Below are positions 24,218 through 32,104 of a stretch of 38,596 nucleotides of DNA, in pieces; the stretch's first letter is position 1; each line of letters starts with the position of its first letter. The stretch lies in assembly GCA_022511465.1 (NCBI GenBank), contig JAFLRM010000017.1, positions 1-38,596 on the forward strand. Direction: 5' to 3'. Both the position numbers and the translations under genes were made by a program. The stretch comes from Acetatifactor sp. GTDB lineage: Bacteria; Bacillota; Clostridia; Lachnospirales; Lachnospiraceae. The notes under the pieces were generated by a model that was given only the letters and a program-made list of their open reading frames with translations, had not been told where the DNA came from and did not search any database.

Positions 24218-24246
24218 TTGAATTACAAGACGTTCAATGTTATAAT
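24218..24246 (+). promoter_or_regulatory. Promoter of panE-azlCD
   Basis: TTGAAT (24218-24223), a 17-bp spacer and a perfect TATAAT (24241-24246). The predicted transcript starts within the hairpin that follows. Confidence 0.65.
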
Positions 24247-24279
24247 AAATCAGGGCAGAGTGATCTGGCCTGATTTATT
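24244..24279 (+). promoter_or_regulatory. Inverted repeat at the panE transcription start
   Basis: AATAAATCAGG (24244-24254) and CCTGATTTATT (24269-24279) form an 11-bp perfect inverted repeat overlapping the end of the -10 and the expected +1. It may be a repressor operator, a 5'-end stabilising hairpin, or a weak terminator for the anti-sigma gene. It lacks a T-run on the plus strand. Confidence 0.45.
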
Positions 24280-24382
24280 GATGTAAAAAAGTTGTGAGCA
24301 GTAAATGATCGGCTGTTTATGACGATACTTTTGGAAGAACAAAAAAGCACAGAAAGAAAAGCACGGAAAGGAAGGTTTTATT

Positions 24383-25294
24383 ATGAAAATAGCTCTTGTG
24401 GGTCCCGGAGCAATGGGACTTTTGTTTGGAGGGTATCTTTCACAGAAGCACGACGTGACATTGATCGGCAAAGATGCAGAAATCATGGATCAGATCGAAA
24501 AGGAAGGCGTGCGCATTCAGGAGACGGACGGCAGAGAGCAGGTTTACCGTCCGCATGCCACAGCGGAACCGGACAAGCTGGAAGCGGCGGATCTTGTACT
24601 GCTCTTTGTGAAGGCAGGGGATTCCCGGAAAGCGTTGGAGTCGGTGAAACATCTGATCGGAGAGGGAACTTTCCTCATGACTCTGCAGAACGGTGCGGGA
24701 CATGAGAAGCTGCTTACGCAGTACGCACCGCAGGAGCGGGTTATTATTGGAACCACAAATCAGGGAAGCTATAAGCTGGATGCGATTTCTGTATGTCACA
24801 GCGGACTGGGGGACACGTTTTTGGGAGCGGTTTCCGGATCGGCGGGGCACTTCGCCTCAGTGGCGGAGGCCTTCCAGGAGAGCGGCATCTCTTGCAGCCT
24901 CAGTGATCAGGTGAAGGGGCTGATCTGGAATAAGCTGATGATCAACGCCTCCTCCAGCGTGTTGTCCGGGATACTTCAGATGCCACAGGGTTATATAGTG
25001 GGAGATGAGGCAGCTTGGAGCATGGCACGGAAGCTCATTCGGGAGATCTGCGCGGTGGCGACGGCAGACGGATACCCTTTTGATGCGGAGGAGCAGATTG
25101 AGAGGATACAGGGGCATTTACAGGATGCACCCGGCGGCTATACCAGCATCTATGCGGACTTAAAAGCCGGCAGACGGACAGAGGTTTCCGTAATAAATGG
25201 TGCGGTTGTGGAGGATGGTCATCGACTGGGTATACCGGTGCCAACCCATGAGTTTATCGTTGAAATGGTTCATGCCATGGAGGGGAGAAACTAG
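24383..25294 (+). CDS. panE: Ketopantoate reductase (2-dehydropantoate 2-reductase)
   Basis: A 303-aa PanE/ApbA-family enzyme that reduces ketopantoate to pantoate with NADPH in coenzyme A synthesis. The Rossmann motif VGPGAMGLLFGGYL opens the protein, a catalytic lysine lies in LIWNKLMINASSS, and the C-terminal helical domain contains SIYADLKAGRRTEVSVINGAVV. The family also includes reductases of other 2-oxo acids. It is followed with no gap by azlC (TAG then ATG), so it is clearly an operon with the branched-chain amino-acid exporter. Confidence 0.88.
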   Translation: MKIALVGPGAMGLLFGGYLSQKHDVTLIGKDAEIMDQIEKEGVRIQETDGREQVYRPHATAEPDKLEAADLVLLFVKAGDSRKALESVKHLIGEGTFLMTLQNGAGHEKLLTQYAPQERVIIGTTNQGSYKLDAISVCHSGLGDTFLGAVSGSAGHFASVAEAFQESGISCSLSDQVKGLIWNKLMINASSSVLSGILQMPQGYIVGDEAAWSMARKLIREICAVATADGYPFDAEEQIERIQGHLQDAPGGYTSIYADLKAGRRTEVSVINGAVVEDGHRLGIPVPTHEFIVEMVHAMEGRN

Positions 25295-26008
25295 ATGCGA
25301 GGCCAAAAGGGCACTTTGAAGAAGGCGCTTGTGGCGGCCTTTCCCAACACGATTCCTATTTTTGCGGGTTTCTGGTTCTTGGGAATGACCTACGGCATCT
25401 ACATGAACGTGTCCGGATTTTCATTTTGGTATCCAATGCTTATGAGCATCACCATCTTTGCCGGTTCCATGGAGTTTGTGGCGGTGAATCTGTTGATGGG
25501 AGCCTTTAATCCCCTTCAGGCGTTCACCATGACGCTGATGATCAATGCGAGGCACTTGTTTTATGGGATCTCCATGCTGGACAAATACAAAGGGCTTGGG
25601 CTGAAAAAGCTGTACCTGATCTTTGGCATGTGTGACGAGAGCTTTTCCATCAACTACACCGCAAATATTCCGGAGGGTGTGGACAAGGGGTGGTTTATGT
25701 TCTTTGTTACGCTGCTCAACCAGTGTTATTGGTTCTTGGGATCGACCATGGGCGGTATCTGTGGCTCGCTGATCCACTTTAATACGGAGGGACTTGACTT
25801 TGTAATGACTGCCATGTTTGTGGTGATCTTTTTGGAGCAGTGGCTGAAGGATAAAAACCACATCAGCGCCCTGTTGGGTCTGGGCATCTCCCTGTTATGT
25901 CTGCTTGCATTTGGTGCGGATGACTTTATCATACCGGCTATGATCGGTATTTTAGGTGTTCTCACTTTGATGAGGAAACCTTTGGAGAAGGGAGGTGTGA
26001 CAGAATGA
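25295..26008 (+). CDS. azlC: Branched-chain amino acid exporter, large subunit AzlC
   Basis: A 237-aa membrane protein of the AzlC family, which with AzlD exports branched-chain amino acids. Family landmarks are [54 protein letters not shown] and about seven to eight hydrophobic segments. It begins right after the panE stop and overlaps azlD by 4 nt (ATGA). Confidence 0.93.
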   Translation: MRGQKGTLKKALVAAFPNTIPIFAGFWFLGMTYGIYMNVSGFSFWYPMLMSITIFAGSMEFVAVNLLMGAFNPLQAFTMTLMINARHLFYGISMLDKYKGLGLKKLYLIFGMCDESFSINYTANIPEGVDKGWFMFFVTLLNQCYWFLGSTMGGICGSLIHFNTEGLDFVMTAMFVVIFLEQWLKDKNHISALLGLGISLLCLLAFGADDFIIPAMIGILGVLTLMRKPLEKGGVTE

Positions 26009-26331
26009 CACTCACACAGCAGATCATCACGATAGCGGCGGTCGTTCTGGGCACCATGATGACTCGTTTTCTTCCATTTATCCTTTTTCCGGCGGGTAAA
26101 CCAACCCCTAAGTACATACAATATTTAGGTAAGGTACTGCCGGGAGCGGTGTTTGGCTTACTGGTTATCTATTGCCTAAAAAGTATCAGCATCTTTTCCG
26201 GAAGCCATGGCATACCGGAGGCGATCGCCATCGCTCTGGTCATAGCGCTGCACTTGTGGAAACGTCAAATGCTTCTGTCCATCGCAGGCGGAACGATTTG
26301 CTATATGCTTTTGGTGCAGTTTTTATTTTAA
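26005..26331 (+). CDS. azlD: Branched-chain amino acid exporter, small subunit AzlD
   Basis: A 108-aa partner of AzlC with four hydrophobic segments. The motifs [35 protein letters not shown] and [25 protein letters not shown] are typical of the family. Translational coupling to azlC by ATGA overlap is standard. The TPR-DUF4037 gene begins only 16 nt later, so it may be in the same transcript. Confidence 0.92.
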   Translation: MTLTQQIITIAAVVLGTMMTRFLPFILFPAGKPTPKYIQYLGKVLPGAVFGLLVIYCLKSISIFSGSHGIPEAIAIALVIALHLWKRQMLLSIAGGTICYMLLVQFLF

Positions 26332-26347
26332 TTGGGAGGCATCACAC

Positions 26348-28750
26348 ATGGATATCAGTGGAATCTTGCAAAGAGTGGATACACTGTATGAGGAGCACCG
26401 CGGTCCGGAGGCAGAGCGGCTTCTTCAGGAGGCGGTCTCGGTAGCTGTGGAGGAGCAGGACAGCGTAAGCCTTCTTCAGCTTTTAAATGAGCTTTTAGGT
26501 TATTATCGGGAGACCAGTCAAGCCCAAGCGGCGTTTATTGTGGCGGAACAAGCCATTCGCGTGGCGGAGGACATGGGGCTTGTCGGTACCATTCCCTATG
26601 CTACGACACTGATGAATGTGGCCAACGCCTATCGGGCCGGTGGCAGACTGGAAGATTCCTTGAACTGTTATCTGAAAGTGCGTGAGATATATGAGAAGGC
26701 TCCCGGTTCGGACAAAATGTTGTCTGCCAGTCTGGAAAACAACATTAGTCTTTTGTATCAGGAGATGGGAGATTTTGGCAAGGCAAAGGAAAGTCTTTTG
26801 AAAGCGCTCGCCATCGTGCAGAGCGAAGGCGCAAGGTTTGAGGAGGCAGTCAGCTGTGCTAATCTGGCGGGCACCTGCATCCAACTGGGAGAACCGGAGG
26901 AGGCGTACCGCTATGCTGATCAGGCGATCCGGGGATTTGAGGAGCAGGGAGTGGCCGATGCTCACTACTGCGCAGCGCTGTCGGCACTGGGAAGCTATCA
27001 TTATCAGAGACAGGAATTTCGAGAAGCCGGAGAAGTCTTCCGCAGAGCCATGCAGCTTATGGAGGAGAACCTGGGACGAAATAATTATTACTATCGTTTG
27101 AAAGAAAATGCGGAGGCCAGCGAGGAGGCGGCAAAGCTTCAGGCAGAGGAGCGGATCGGAAGGCAGGGAGATAACAGTGGAACGACTGCTGCGGAATCTG
27201 TATCTGTAAAAGGGGACGGTTCCAGGAAAAAAGGCTTAGAATTGTGTCGGGAATATTATGAAACCTTTGGGAAACCTATGATAGAGAGTCGGTTTGCGGA
27301 CTATGCGGACAAAATTGCCGTGGGTCTGGTAGGCGAAGGCTCCGACTGCTTCGGCTACGACGATGATCTTTCCCGTGACCATGACTGGGGGCCGGATCTC
27401 TGCCTATGGGTGACGGAGGAGACATACGCCCAGATCGGCGAGGAATTGCAGCGGGCGTATGAAGAGCTGCCGGATGAATTTCAGGGACAGAAGCGCACTT
27501 ACAGTCCACAAGGGCAGGGCCGGCGCGGTGTTATGACCATATCCGGCTTCTACCGGCGACTGCTCCAGGCGGATCGTTATGAGGACATTGATTGGCGACA
27601 GGTGTCGGATGCGGCTCTTGCGGCGGCGGTGAACGGTGAAGTATTCCGGGACGAGGAAGGAATATTCACCGTTTTTCGTGAGAAGCTAAAGCAGGGCTAT
27701 CCGGAGCCTATCCGTTTTCTAAAACTGGCTGACAGTGCGGCCCGTTTTGCTCAGGCAGGACAGTACAATTACAGGCGCATGTGTCGGCGAGGGGATGAGC
27801 TGACTGCCCGGATCATGTTGTCTGACGGCATTCGGGAGGCCATGAAACTGCTGCATTATATTACAAACATCTATCCGCCTCACGATAAATGGCTGCGCCG
27901 AAGCCTGAATACCTTGGAAAATGGGGCAAGTTTGGAGCGCATGCTCGTGCAGCTGCAGGAGGTGACAACCGGTGCAGATGATTCCGGGCGATCTGACCGC
28001 AGAGCGGAGGATCTTTTAGAGCAAATCGGGAGTTTTCTTGCCCACGAGATGTATCGGGAGAGCCTGATCAGCGATATTGAAGCCTATCTGGACGCCCACA
28101 TGGAGGAATTGCTGTTAAAGTCCTCGTTTTCAGAAAAAACTGACGAAGAGCTGGTGGAGCAGATTGCTCGATTGGAATTTGAAGCCTTTGACAAGGTGAA
28201 AAATGAGGGCGGACGGGCGGACTGCCAAAACGACTGGCCCACCTTTTCCATTATGCGAAAGAGCCAGTATCTGACATGGGATCGGACAATGCTCCTGCAA
28301 TACTTGTATGACTTTCATAGGGAGTATCACAGAGGGCATAATCTGATCACCGAAAAGTACGGCCGTATGATGGAGAGCACTGCCCCTGAAGAATATGAAC
28401 GGATCAAGAAAAATTTTCCCGAACTCACGGAGGAGAAGAGGAGCATCATCGAGCAGGTGGTGGCCTTACAGGTGGGATGGATGGAAGAGTTTGCGGCAAA
28501 GTATCCGCTGCTTGCGGACAATGCCCGAAGTGTCCACACCTACGAGGACAATCTTTACAATACCTCTTACGAGACCTATCTGCGCGGAGAGGTGAGTACC
28601 TACTCCGATAAAATGTTGGAATTATATGGAAGATTTATTGCCACGTATGCTGTGGAAGGACGAAATTTAGCTTATGATACCATAACAAACAGCGTGCATC
28701 TCTACGGCTACAAGAGCCTTGACGAGGCGGAACGGTTTCTGGCGTTATAA
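26348..28750 (+). CDS. TPR - DUF4037 - DUF4125 fusion protein
   Basis: An 800-aa three-part cytosolic protein. Residues of about 1-250 are TPR-like helical repeats (for example TLMNVANAYRAGGRLEDSLNCYLKV and NNISLLYQEMGDFGKAKESL). A linker leads to a DUF4037-type domain (about 300-520), whose GEGSDCFGYDDDLSRDHDWGPD at 329-350 resembles the G-S-x-D/E-x-D active site of nucleotidyltransferase folds. The C-terminal 240 residues look like DUF4125 (MRKSQYLTWDRTMLLQYLYDF). Its reaction and target are unknown; nucleotidyl transfer scaffolded by TPRs is an inference. GGGAGG precedes the ATG. Confidence 0.8.
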   Translation: MDISGILQRVDTLYEEHRGPEAERLLQEAVSVAVEEQDSVSLLQLLNELLGYYRETSQAQAAFIVAEQAIRVAEDMGLVGTIPYATTLMNVANAYRAGGRLEDSLNCYLKVREIYEKAPGSDKMLSASLENNISLLYQEMGDFGKAKESLLKALAIVQSEGARFEEAVSCANLAGTCIQLGEPEEAYRYADQAIRGFEEQGVADAHYCAALSALGSYHYQRQEFREAGEVFRRAMQLMEENLGRNNYYYRLKENAEASEEAAKLQAEERIGRQGDNSGTTAAESVSVKGDGSRKKGLELCREYYETFGKPMIESRFADYADKIAVGLVGEGSDCFGYDDDLSRDHDWGPDLCLWVTEETYAQIGEELQRAYEELPDEFQGQKRTYSPQGQGRRGVMTISGFYRRLLQADRYEDIDWRQVSDAALAAAVNGEVFRDEEGIFTVFREKLKQGYPEPIRFLKLADSAARFAQAGQYNYRRMCRRGDELTARIMLSDGIREAMKLLHYITNIYPPHDKWLRRSLNTLENGASLERMLVQLQEVTTGADDSGRSDRRAEDLLEQIGSFLAHEMYRESLISDIEAYLDAHMEELLLKSSFSEKTDEELVEQIARLEFEAFDKVKNEGGRADCQNDWPTFSIMRKSQYLTWDRTMLLQYLYDFHREYHRGHNLITEKYGRMMESTAPEEYERIKKNFPELTEEKRSIIEQVVALQVGWMEEFAAKYPLLADNARSVHTYEDNLYNTSYETYLRGEVSTYSDKMLELYGRFIATYAVEGRNLAYDTITNSVHLYGYKSLDEAERFLAL

Positions 28751-28896
28751 TTTGATAGAAAAATTTAACTGACTGATCCTGCCATAAAATGTGCATGATA
28801 ATCCTTGCAGAGAAGGTTGTTCGAAAGCCGCCTTTTTTGCCAATTGTGGAAACAAACTGAAGCAATACAAGTGAAACGTCAAAAGGAGAACATGCC

Positions 28897-29190
28897 ATGG
28901 ACACAATGACAGGAATGACCGGATCCGGAACTCCGCTTCCACTGACGGGGATGCCTTTCGGCGTCAGCGCCGCTTTGACAAACAATGATGCGGCCATGAA
29001 CGGATTTGAGAATCTGACCGAGACGGAGAAGGAGCACCTGATCTTGCGCTGTAAAGATGCCCGCTCCAAGGAAGAAGTTGAGAAGATCGTAAACTCTGTG
29101 GCGCCGGACGGTGGAATTGAAGCCTTAGTGGAGGAAGCGTCGGCTGTGTACGGTCCACTGGAGAATACGGGAATATCCGGAACATTTTAA
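28897..29190 (+). CDS. Unknown 97-aa protein
   Basis: I do not recognise the family. The N-terminal 25 residues are Gly/Thr/Met/Pro-rich and likely disordered, followed by a compact helical part (NLTETEKEHLILRCKDARSKEEVEKIVNSV) and an acidic helix. There is no signal peptide. AGGAG at 28884-28888 is 8 nt before the ATG. It is convergent with the SDR gene, sharing the terminator hairpin at 29229. Confidence 0.65.
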   Translation: MDTMTGMTGSGTPLPLTGMPFGVSAALTNNDAAMNGFENLTETEKEHLILRCKDARSKEEVEKIVNSVAPDGGIEALVEEASAVYGPLENTGISGTF

Positions 29191-29228
29191 ACAGTGTTTT
29201 GGAGCTGACACGAGACAGCGAAAAACAA

Positions 29229-29258
29229 GACGGCGGGGCGCTAATTCCACCCGCCGTC
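29229..29258. terminator. Convergent terminator hairpin in the SDR 3' end
   Basis: GACGGCGGG (29229-29237) pairs with CCCGCCGTC (29250-29258). The right arm lies in the last codons of the minus-strand SDR gene. A-rich sequence to the left and TATTGTT to the right give moderate terminator character in both directions. Confidence 0.65.
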
Positions 29259-29978
29259 TATTGTTATGATCTGTCCTGTCATGTAAGAGGGAGCCTGCGC
29301 TGTCTGAAGCACCAGACGGCCAACCTCCTCCGGAGCACCGATCCGGTCTGCCGGGATCTCCTCCCGCAGCGCCTGAAGTTCCTCCTTTGAAAAGCATGCG
29401 TTCATGGCCGTGTCAATGACCCCGCAGGCAATGGCGTTCACCTGTATATTGCTGGGAGCCAGTTCCTTGGCCAATGCCTTGGTAAAGCTGTTTAATCCAC
29501 CCTTGGAGGCCGAGTAGGCAACCTCCATGGATGCTCCCACATTTCCCCAGACCGAAGAAATATTGATGATGCGCCCCTCATGCCTTTTTAACATCAGTGG
29601 AATAGCATATTTGCAAGTATAGAAGCAGCTGTCCAGGTTTACTGACATAATTCGTTGCCAGTCCTCTGCCTCCATCTCGGAGAGAAGTCCCACGTAAGAG
29701 ATACCGGCATTGTTGATCAGCACATCCAGTCGGTCTATGTGAGAGAACAATGCTTTTACTTGTTCAAAATTTCCCATGTCCGCCTGGAATGGCCGACAAG
29801 AGATCTTATATTCGGTCTCAAGCGTTCTTGCCAGTTCCTGCAGCTCTGCAAAAGATCTATTGCAAGTTAAAACCAGTTCGTATCCCGCCTCCGCAAACAC
29901 GCGGGCAGTGGCGGCACCGATTCCTCTGGATGCGCCTGTGATCAGCGCGATGGGTTTGTCCGTTGAATGATTCTGCAT
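29241..29978 (-). CDS. ymfI: SDR reductase, YmfI-like (EF-P 5-aminopentanone reductase type)
   Basis: A 245-aa short-chain dehydrogenase. It shows cofactor motif GASRGIGAAT (15-24), NNAG (89-92), N114, catalytic S142, Y155 and K159 (YSASKGG), and C-terminal GQIITIDGGW. The string ISSVWGNVGASMEVAYSASKGG with the WG pair is closer to Bacillus YmfI, which completes 5-aminopentanolylation of elongation factor P, than to FabG. FabG-like activity remains possible. efp is not in the window. The gene is alone on the minus strand. Confidence 0.75.
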   Translation of the reverse strand: MQNHSTDKPIALITGASRGIGAATARVFAEAGYELVLTCNRSFAELQELARTLETEYKISCRPFQADMGNFEQVKALFSHIDRLDVLINNAGISYVGLLSEMEAEDWQRIMSVNLDSCFYTCKYAIPLMLKRHEGRIINISSVWGNVGASMEVAYSASKGGLNSFTKALAKELAPSNIQVNAIACGVIDTAMNACFSKEELQALREEIPADRIGAPEEVGRLVLQTAQAPSYMTGQIITIDGGWN

Positions 29979-30039
29979 GAAGACTATCCTTTCTCATTTC
30001 TATGTTTTCTATGTAAAATATTCTGCAGTATGTTCCTAA

Positions 30040-30283
30040 TATAATCCAGCCCCGCGCCCTGGGGAGACCACCTCTGTCCGGCCGCACATTCCGAATGTCA
30101 TTTTTCTAACAGAGCGGTATAGCTTTCGGTAGCTTCCGGGGACAGGCTTAACGGGCATCCGTGCCCGATAAGCCTTAGTTCGACCGTCCTTGGCCGAACT
30201 CCCCTGATGGCATGTCCGCTCTGTAAGAAAAATTGGCATTCTCCATAAGCGGTCGGACAGAGGTGGTCTTCCCGGGGCGTTCC
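30040..30283 (+). ncRNA. Candidate structured RNA or MITE-like inverted-repeat element
   Basis: A 31-bp stem, 30055-30085 with 30249-30279, has 28 Watson-Crick pairs and three G.U pairs and no mismatch. Inside, 30093-30117 pairs with 30216-30241 (about 24 pairs, one mismatch, one bulge, one G.U). The head holds a hairpin at 30121-30134, a GGGG/CCCC closure (30138-30141/30201-30204), a two-part hairpin 30144-30150/30169-30175 over 30152-30157/30162-30167, and a hairpin 30177-30185/30192-30200. All four wobbles in the long stems are G.U only in plus-strand RNA (A.C on the minus strand). A TATAAT at 30040-30045 would start the RNA near 30052, but its -35 is poor. No tmRNA, SRP or RNase P signature was seen. 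Confidence 0.45.
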
Positions 30284-30479
30284 TGCGTGTAAGTATATCA
30301 TAACTACGGTTGTCTTTCTATACCGATTCGGACTTTTCAGATAAAAGATTGCTAACCCCAAATTATACATCAAAAATTAAAAATAGTATTAAGAAAATTT
30401 GGGGAAAAGACGATATAATCAATACAACAATTATAAAAAAAATAAAATGGTTATCATTTATTGAAAATGGAGATTTACA
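30284..30479 (+). other. Intergenic region upstream of the BlaI-type gene
   Basis: AT-rich. A TATAAT at 30414-30419 is the likely -10 for the BlaI/BlaR1 pair, without a convincing -35. On the minus strand, TAGAAA (30320-30315), 17 bp and TATACT (30297-30292) would fire leftwards into the structured element and the SDR gene. Confidence 0.4.
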
Positions 30480-30902
30480 ATGAAAAAAAAGGATTGTCTG
30501 ACGTTAAGGGAAGAAGAACTTCTCAATATTTTGTGGGAAATGAACGAGCCGTTGACTACAGGAGAAATGGTGGAACGGCTGGAAAAGGATGGCTGGAACA
30601 CTGCTACATTGTTCAAGACCGTTCGGTCACTTTCAGATATGGGATATCTTAAAATAACCGGACTTGAAAAAAACGCAAAAGCGTATTCAAGAAAGCTTGC
30701 TCCTGCGATGACAAAAGAAGAATATTATGCAGGGATTATGATGAAACGCGGACTGGACATTAGCTCCATAGCGGATATTACTGCAGCTTTTTTGGGTGTG
30801 GCTGGCAAGAGTGATGAGGAACGGGATGCTGAGGTCATAGCCAAGCTAGAGGAAGTTATCAGTACACTTAGAAAATCAGGAGAAGGGGAGAATGGGAACT
30901 AA
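30480..30902 (+). CDS. BlaI/MecI-family transcriptional repressor
   Basis: A 140-aa winged-helix repressor. LTLREEELLNILWEMNEPLTTGEMVERL and WNTATLFKTVRSLSDMGYLKI form the DNA-binding domain, and the C-terminal helices should dimerise and carry the protease-sensitive site. It overlaps the M56 gene by 11 nt, the standard BlaI-BlaR1 arrangement. No beta-lactamase or PBP2a gene is present, so its target is unknown and may be its own operon. Confidence 0.88.
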   Translation: MKKKDCLTLREEELLNILWEMNEPLTTGEMVERLEKDGWNTATLFKTVRSLSDMGYLKITGLEKNAKAYSRKLAPAMTKEEYYAGIMMKRGLDISSIADITAAFLGVAGKSDEERDAEVIAKLEEVISTLRKSGEGENGN

Positions 30903-32010
30903 TATCTTTTCTGTCCTAATGACAATCTGGTGGAGTAGTGTTCTGATTGTGCTTTTTTATTTTTTACGTACCAGGACGGGACTGCTCCACGTATGCAGTA
31001 TATCGACGGTAATACTGCTATATCTGTTTTGTGCCATAAGGATAGTATTGCCGATAGAATTGTCGTGGACTTATGTTGTGTCGGGAGGGGAAGTTTATAA
31101 TGTAATATATAGCGTACTTGCCTATAAAATCGGATTTGCCCGGCTATATGAGCTATTTTTTGTCATATGGATGATCGGAACCTTATGCATTTTGTCAGGA
31201 TATTTGATAATGTATCACAGAGTAATTATTTATATCCGAAGTATTCAGAAAGCGGAATGTAAGGCGTGCAGGCAAATATTGGATGAACTGGACAAAGGAA
31301 AGCGTATAGAAGTCATAAAGACAACCGCGGTAAAATCGCCTTGCTGTCTTGGTGTGTTCAAAAAGAGAATATTATTGCCGGACAAGGAATACAACAGGGA
31401 TGAATTGCGGTATATTCTGCTGCATGAGTATACGCATCTTTGCAACAATGATATTTTGCTAATGGTACTGATTAAGGTGCTTTGCGGGATATATTGGTGG
31501 AATCCGGTTGTGTATCTGCTGAGAAAAGAACTAAATCAAAGTATGGAGATACGGTGCGACCTGAGTGTTGCCGGACATCTGAATGAAAATGAGCGGGCGG
31601 ATTATCTATCTGTTATGTTGGACACCTTTCGGGAAAGCAGGAAGACAAATAAACTTGTCGGGGTTGCGGGACTTGTGGAGAGCCATCCGGAGAGCCTGTT
31701 GGAGCGGTTTCAGATTGTGGCAGATATGGGAGTTGTACAGAAAAATCGTGCCAACATGTTTGCCGGACTTATGATGCTGTTGCTTTTGACAGTATCCTAC
31801 TCCTTTATTTTACAATCCAAATATGAAACACCGGTGTCTGAAATTGAAACAGATAAAGATGTTTATGAGGTAGATGAGGAGAACTCATATATCATAAAGC
31901 AGGGAGATACATATATTCTTCATACCGCCAGTACAGAAATCATAATAAGCGAAGAAACATTAAAGATGCTGGTGGAGGAAGGATTTACTGTGGAGGGAGG
32001 GAATAGATGA
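30892..32010 (+). CDS. BlaR1-type M56 membrane metallopeptidase
   Basis: A 372-aa antirepressor-like protease. Membrane segments lie near 7-25, 37-55, 85-105, 188-208 and 285-305. The zinc site is HEYTH (178-182) with E219 as a likely third ligand. The C-terminal outside part is only about 70 residues and is not a penicillin-binding sensor domain, so the signal differs from beta-lactam. It is coupled to the BlaI-type repressor, which it probably cleaves or inactivates on induction. Confidence 0.87.
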   Translation: MGTNIFSVLMTIWWSSVLIVLFYFLRTRTGLLHVCSISTVILLYLFCAIRIVLPIELSWTYVVSGGEVYNVIYSVLAYKIGFARLYELFFVIWMIGTLCILSGYLIMYHRVIIYIRSIQKAECKACRQILDELDKGKRIEVIKTTAVKSPCCLGVFKKRILLPDKEYNRDELRYILLHEYTHLCNNDILLMVLIKVLCGIYWWNPVVYLLRKELNQSMEIRCDLSVAGHLNENERADYLSVMLDTFRESRKTNKLVGVAGLVESHPESLLERFQIVADMGVVQKNRANMFAGLMMLLLLTVSYSFILQSKYETPVSEIETDKDVYEVDEENSYIIKQGDTYILHTASTEIIISEETLKMLVEEGFTVEGGNR

Positions 32011-32051
32011 AAGATTATTTTTACCTTTTAAAATTTTGTAAGCTATTTTAA
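32007..32051 (+). other. 14-codon micro-ORF overlapping the M56 stop
   Basis: ATGA overlap with the M56 stop starts a frame encoding MKDYFYLLKFCKLF and then TAA. It may be the stub of a third operon gene or chance. There is no independent support. Confidence 0.25.
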
Positions 32052-32104
32052 ACATATGATATTAAATTGTGGATTATCAAAACAGATTGTAGGAGGGAAA
32101 AGGT

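Noticed and set aside
29241..29978. FabG (3-oxoacyl-ACP reductase) as the primary call
   Set aside because: The WG-containing active-site loop and lack of neighbouring fatty-acid genes favour the YmfI type. FabG is kept only as an alternative.
30040..30283. Identity as tmRNA, SRP RNA, RNase P RNA or 6S RNA
   Set aside because: The SRP GGAAGG-type loop, the RNase P conserved regions and the tmRNA tRNA-like end were not seen. There is no large central bubble as in 6S RNA. A covariance search is still needed to be certain.
30098..30373. Protein-coding reading of the structured element
   Set aside because: The short frames there are antisense or overlap extensive base pairing, with no ribosome sites. 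An RNA or DNA-hairpin role explains the sequence better.
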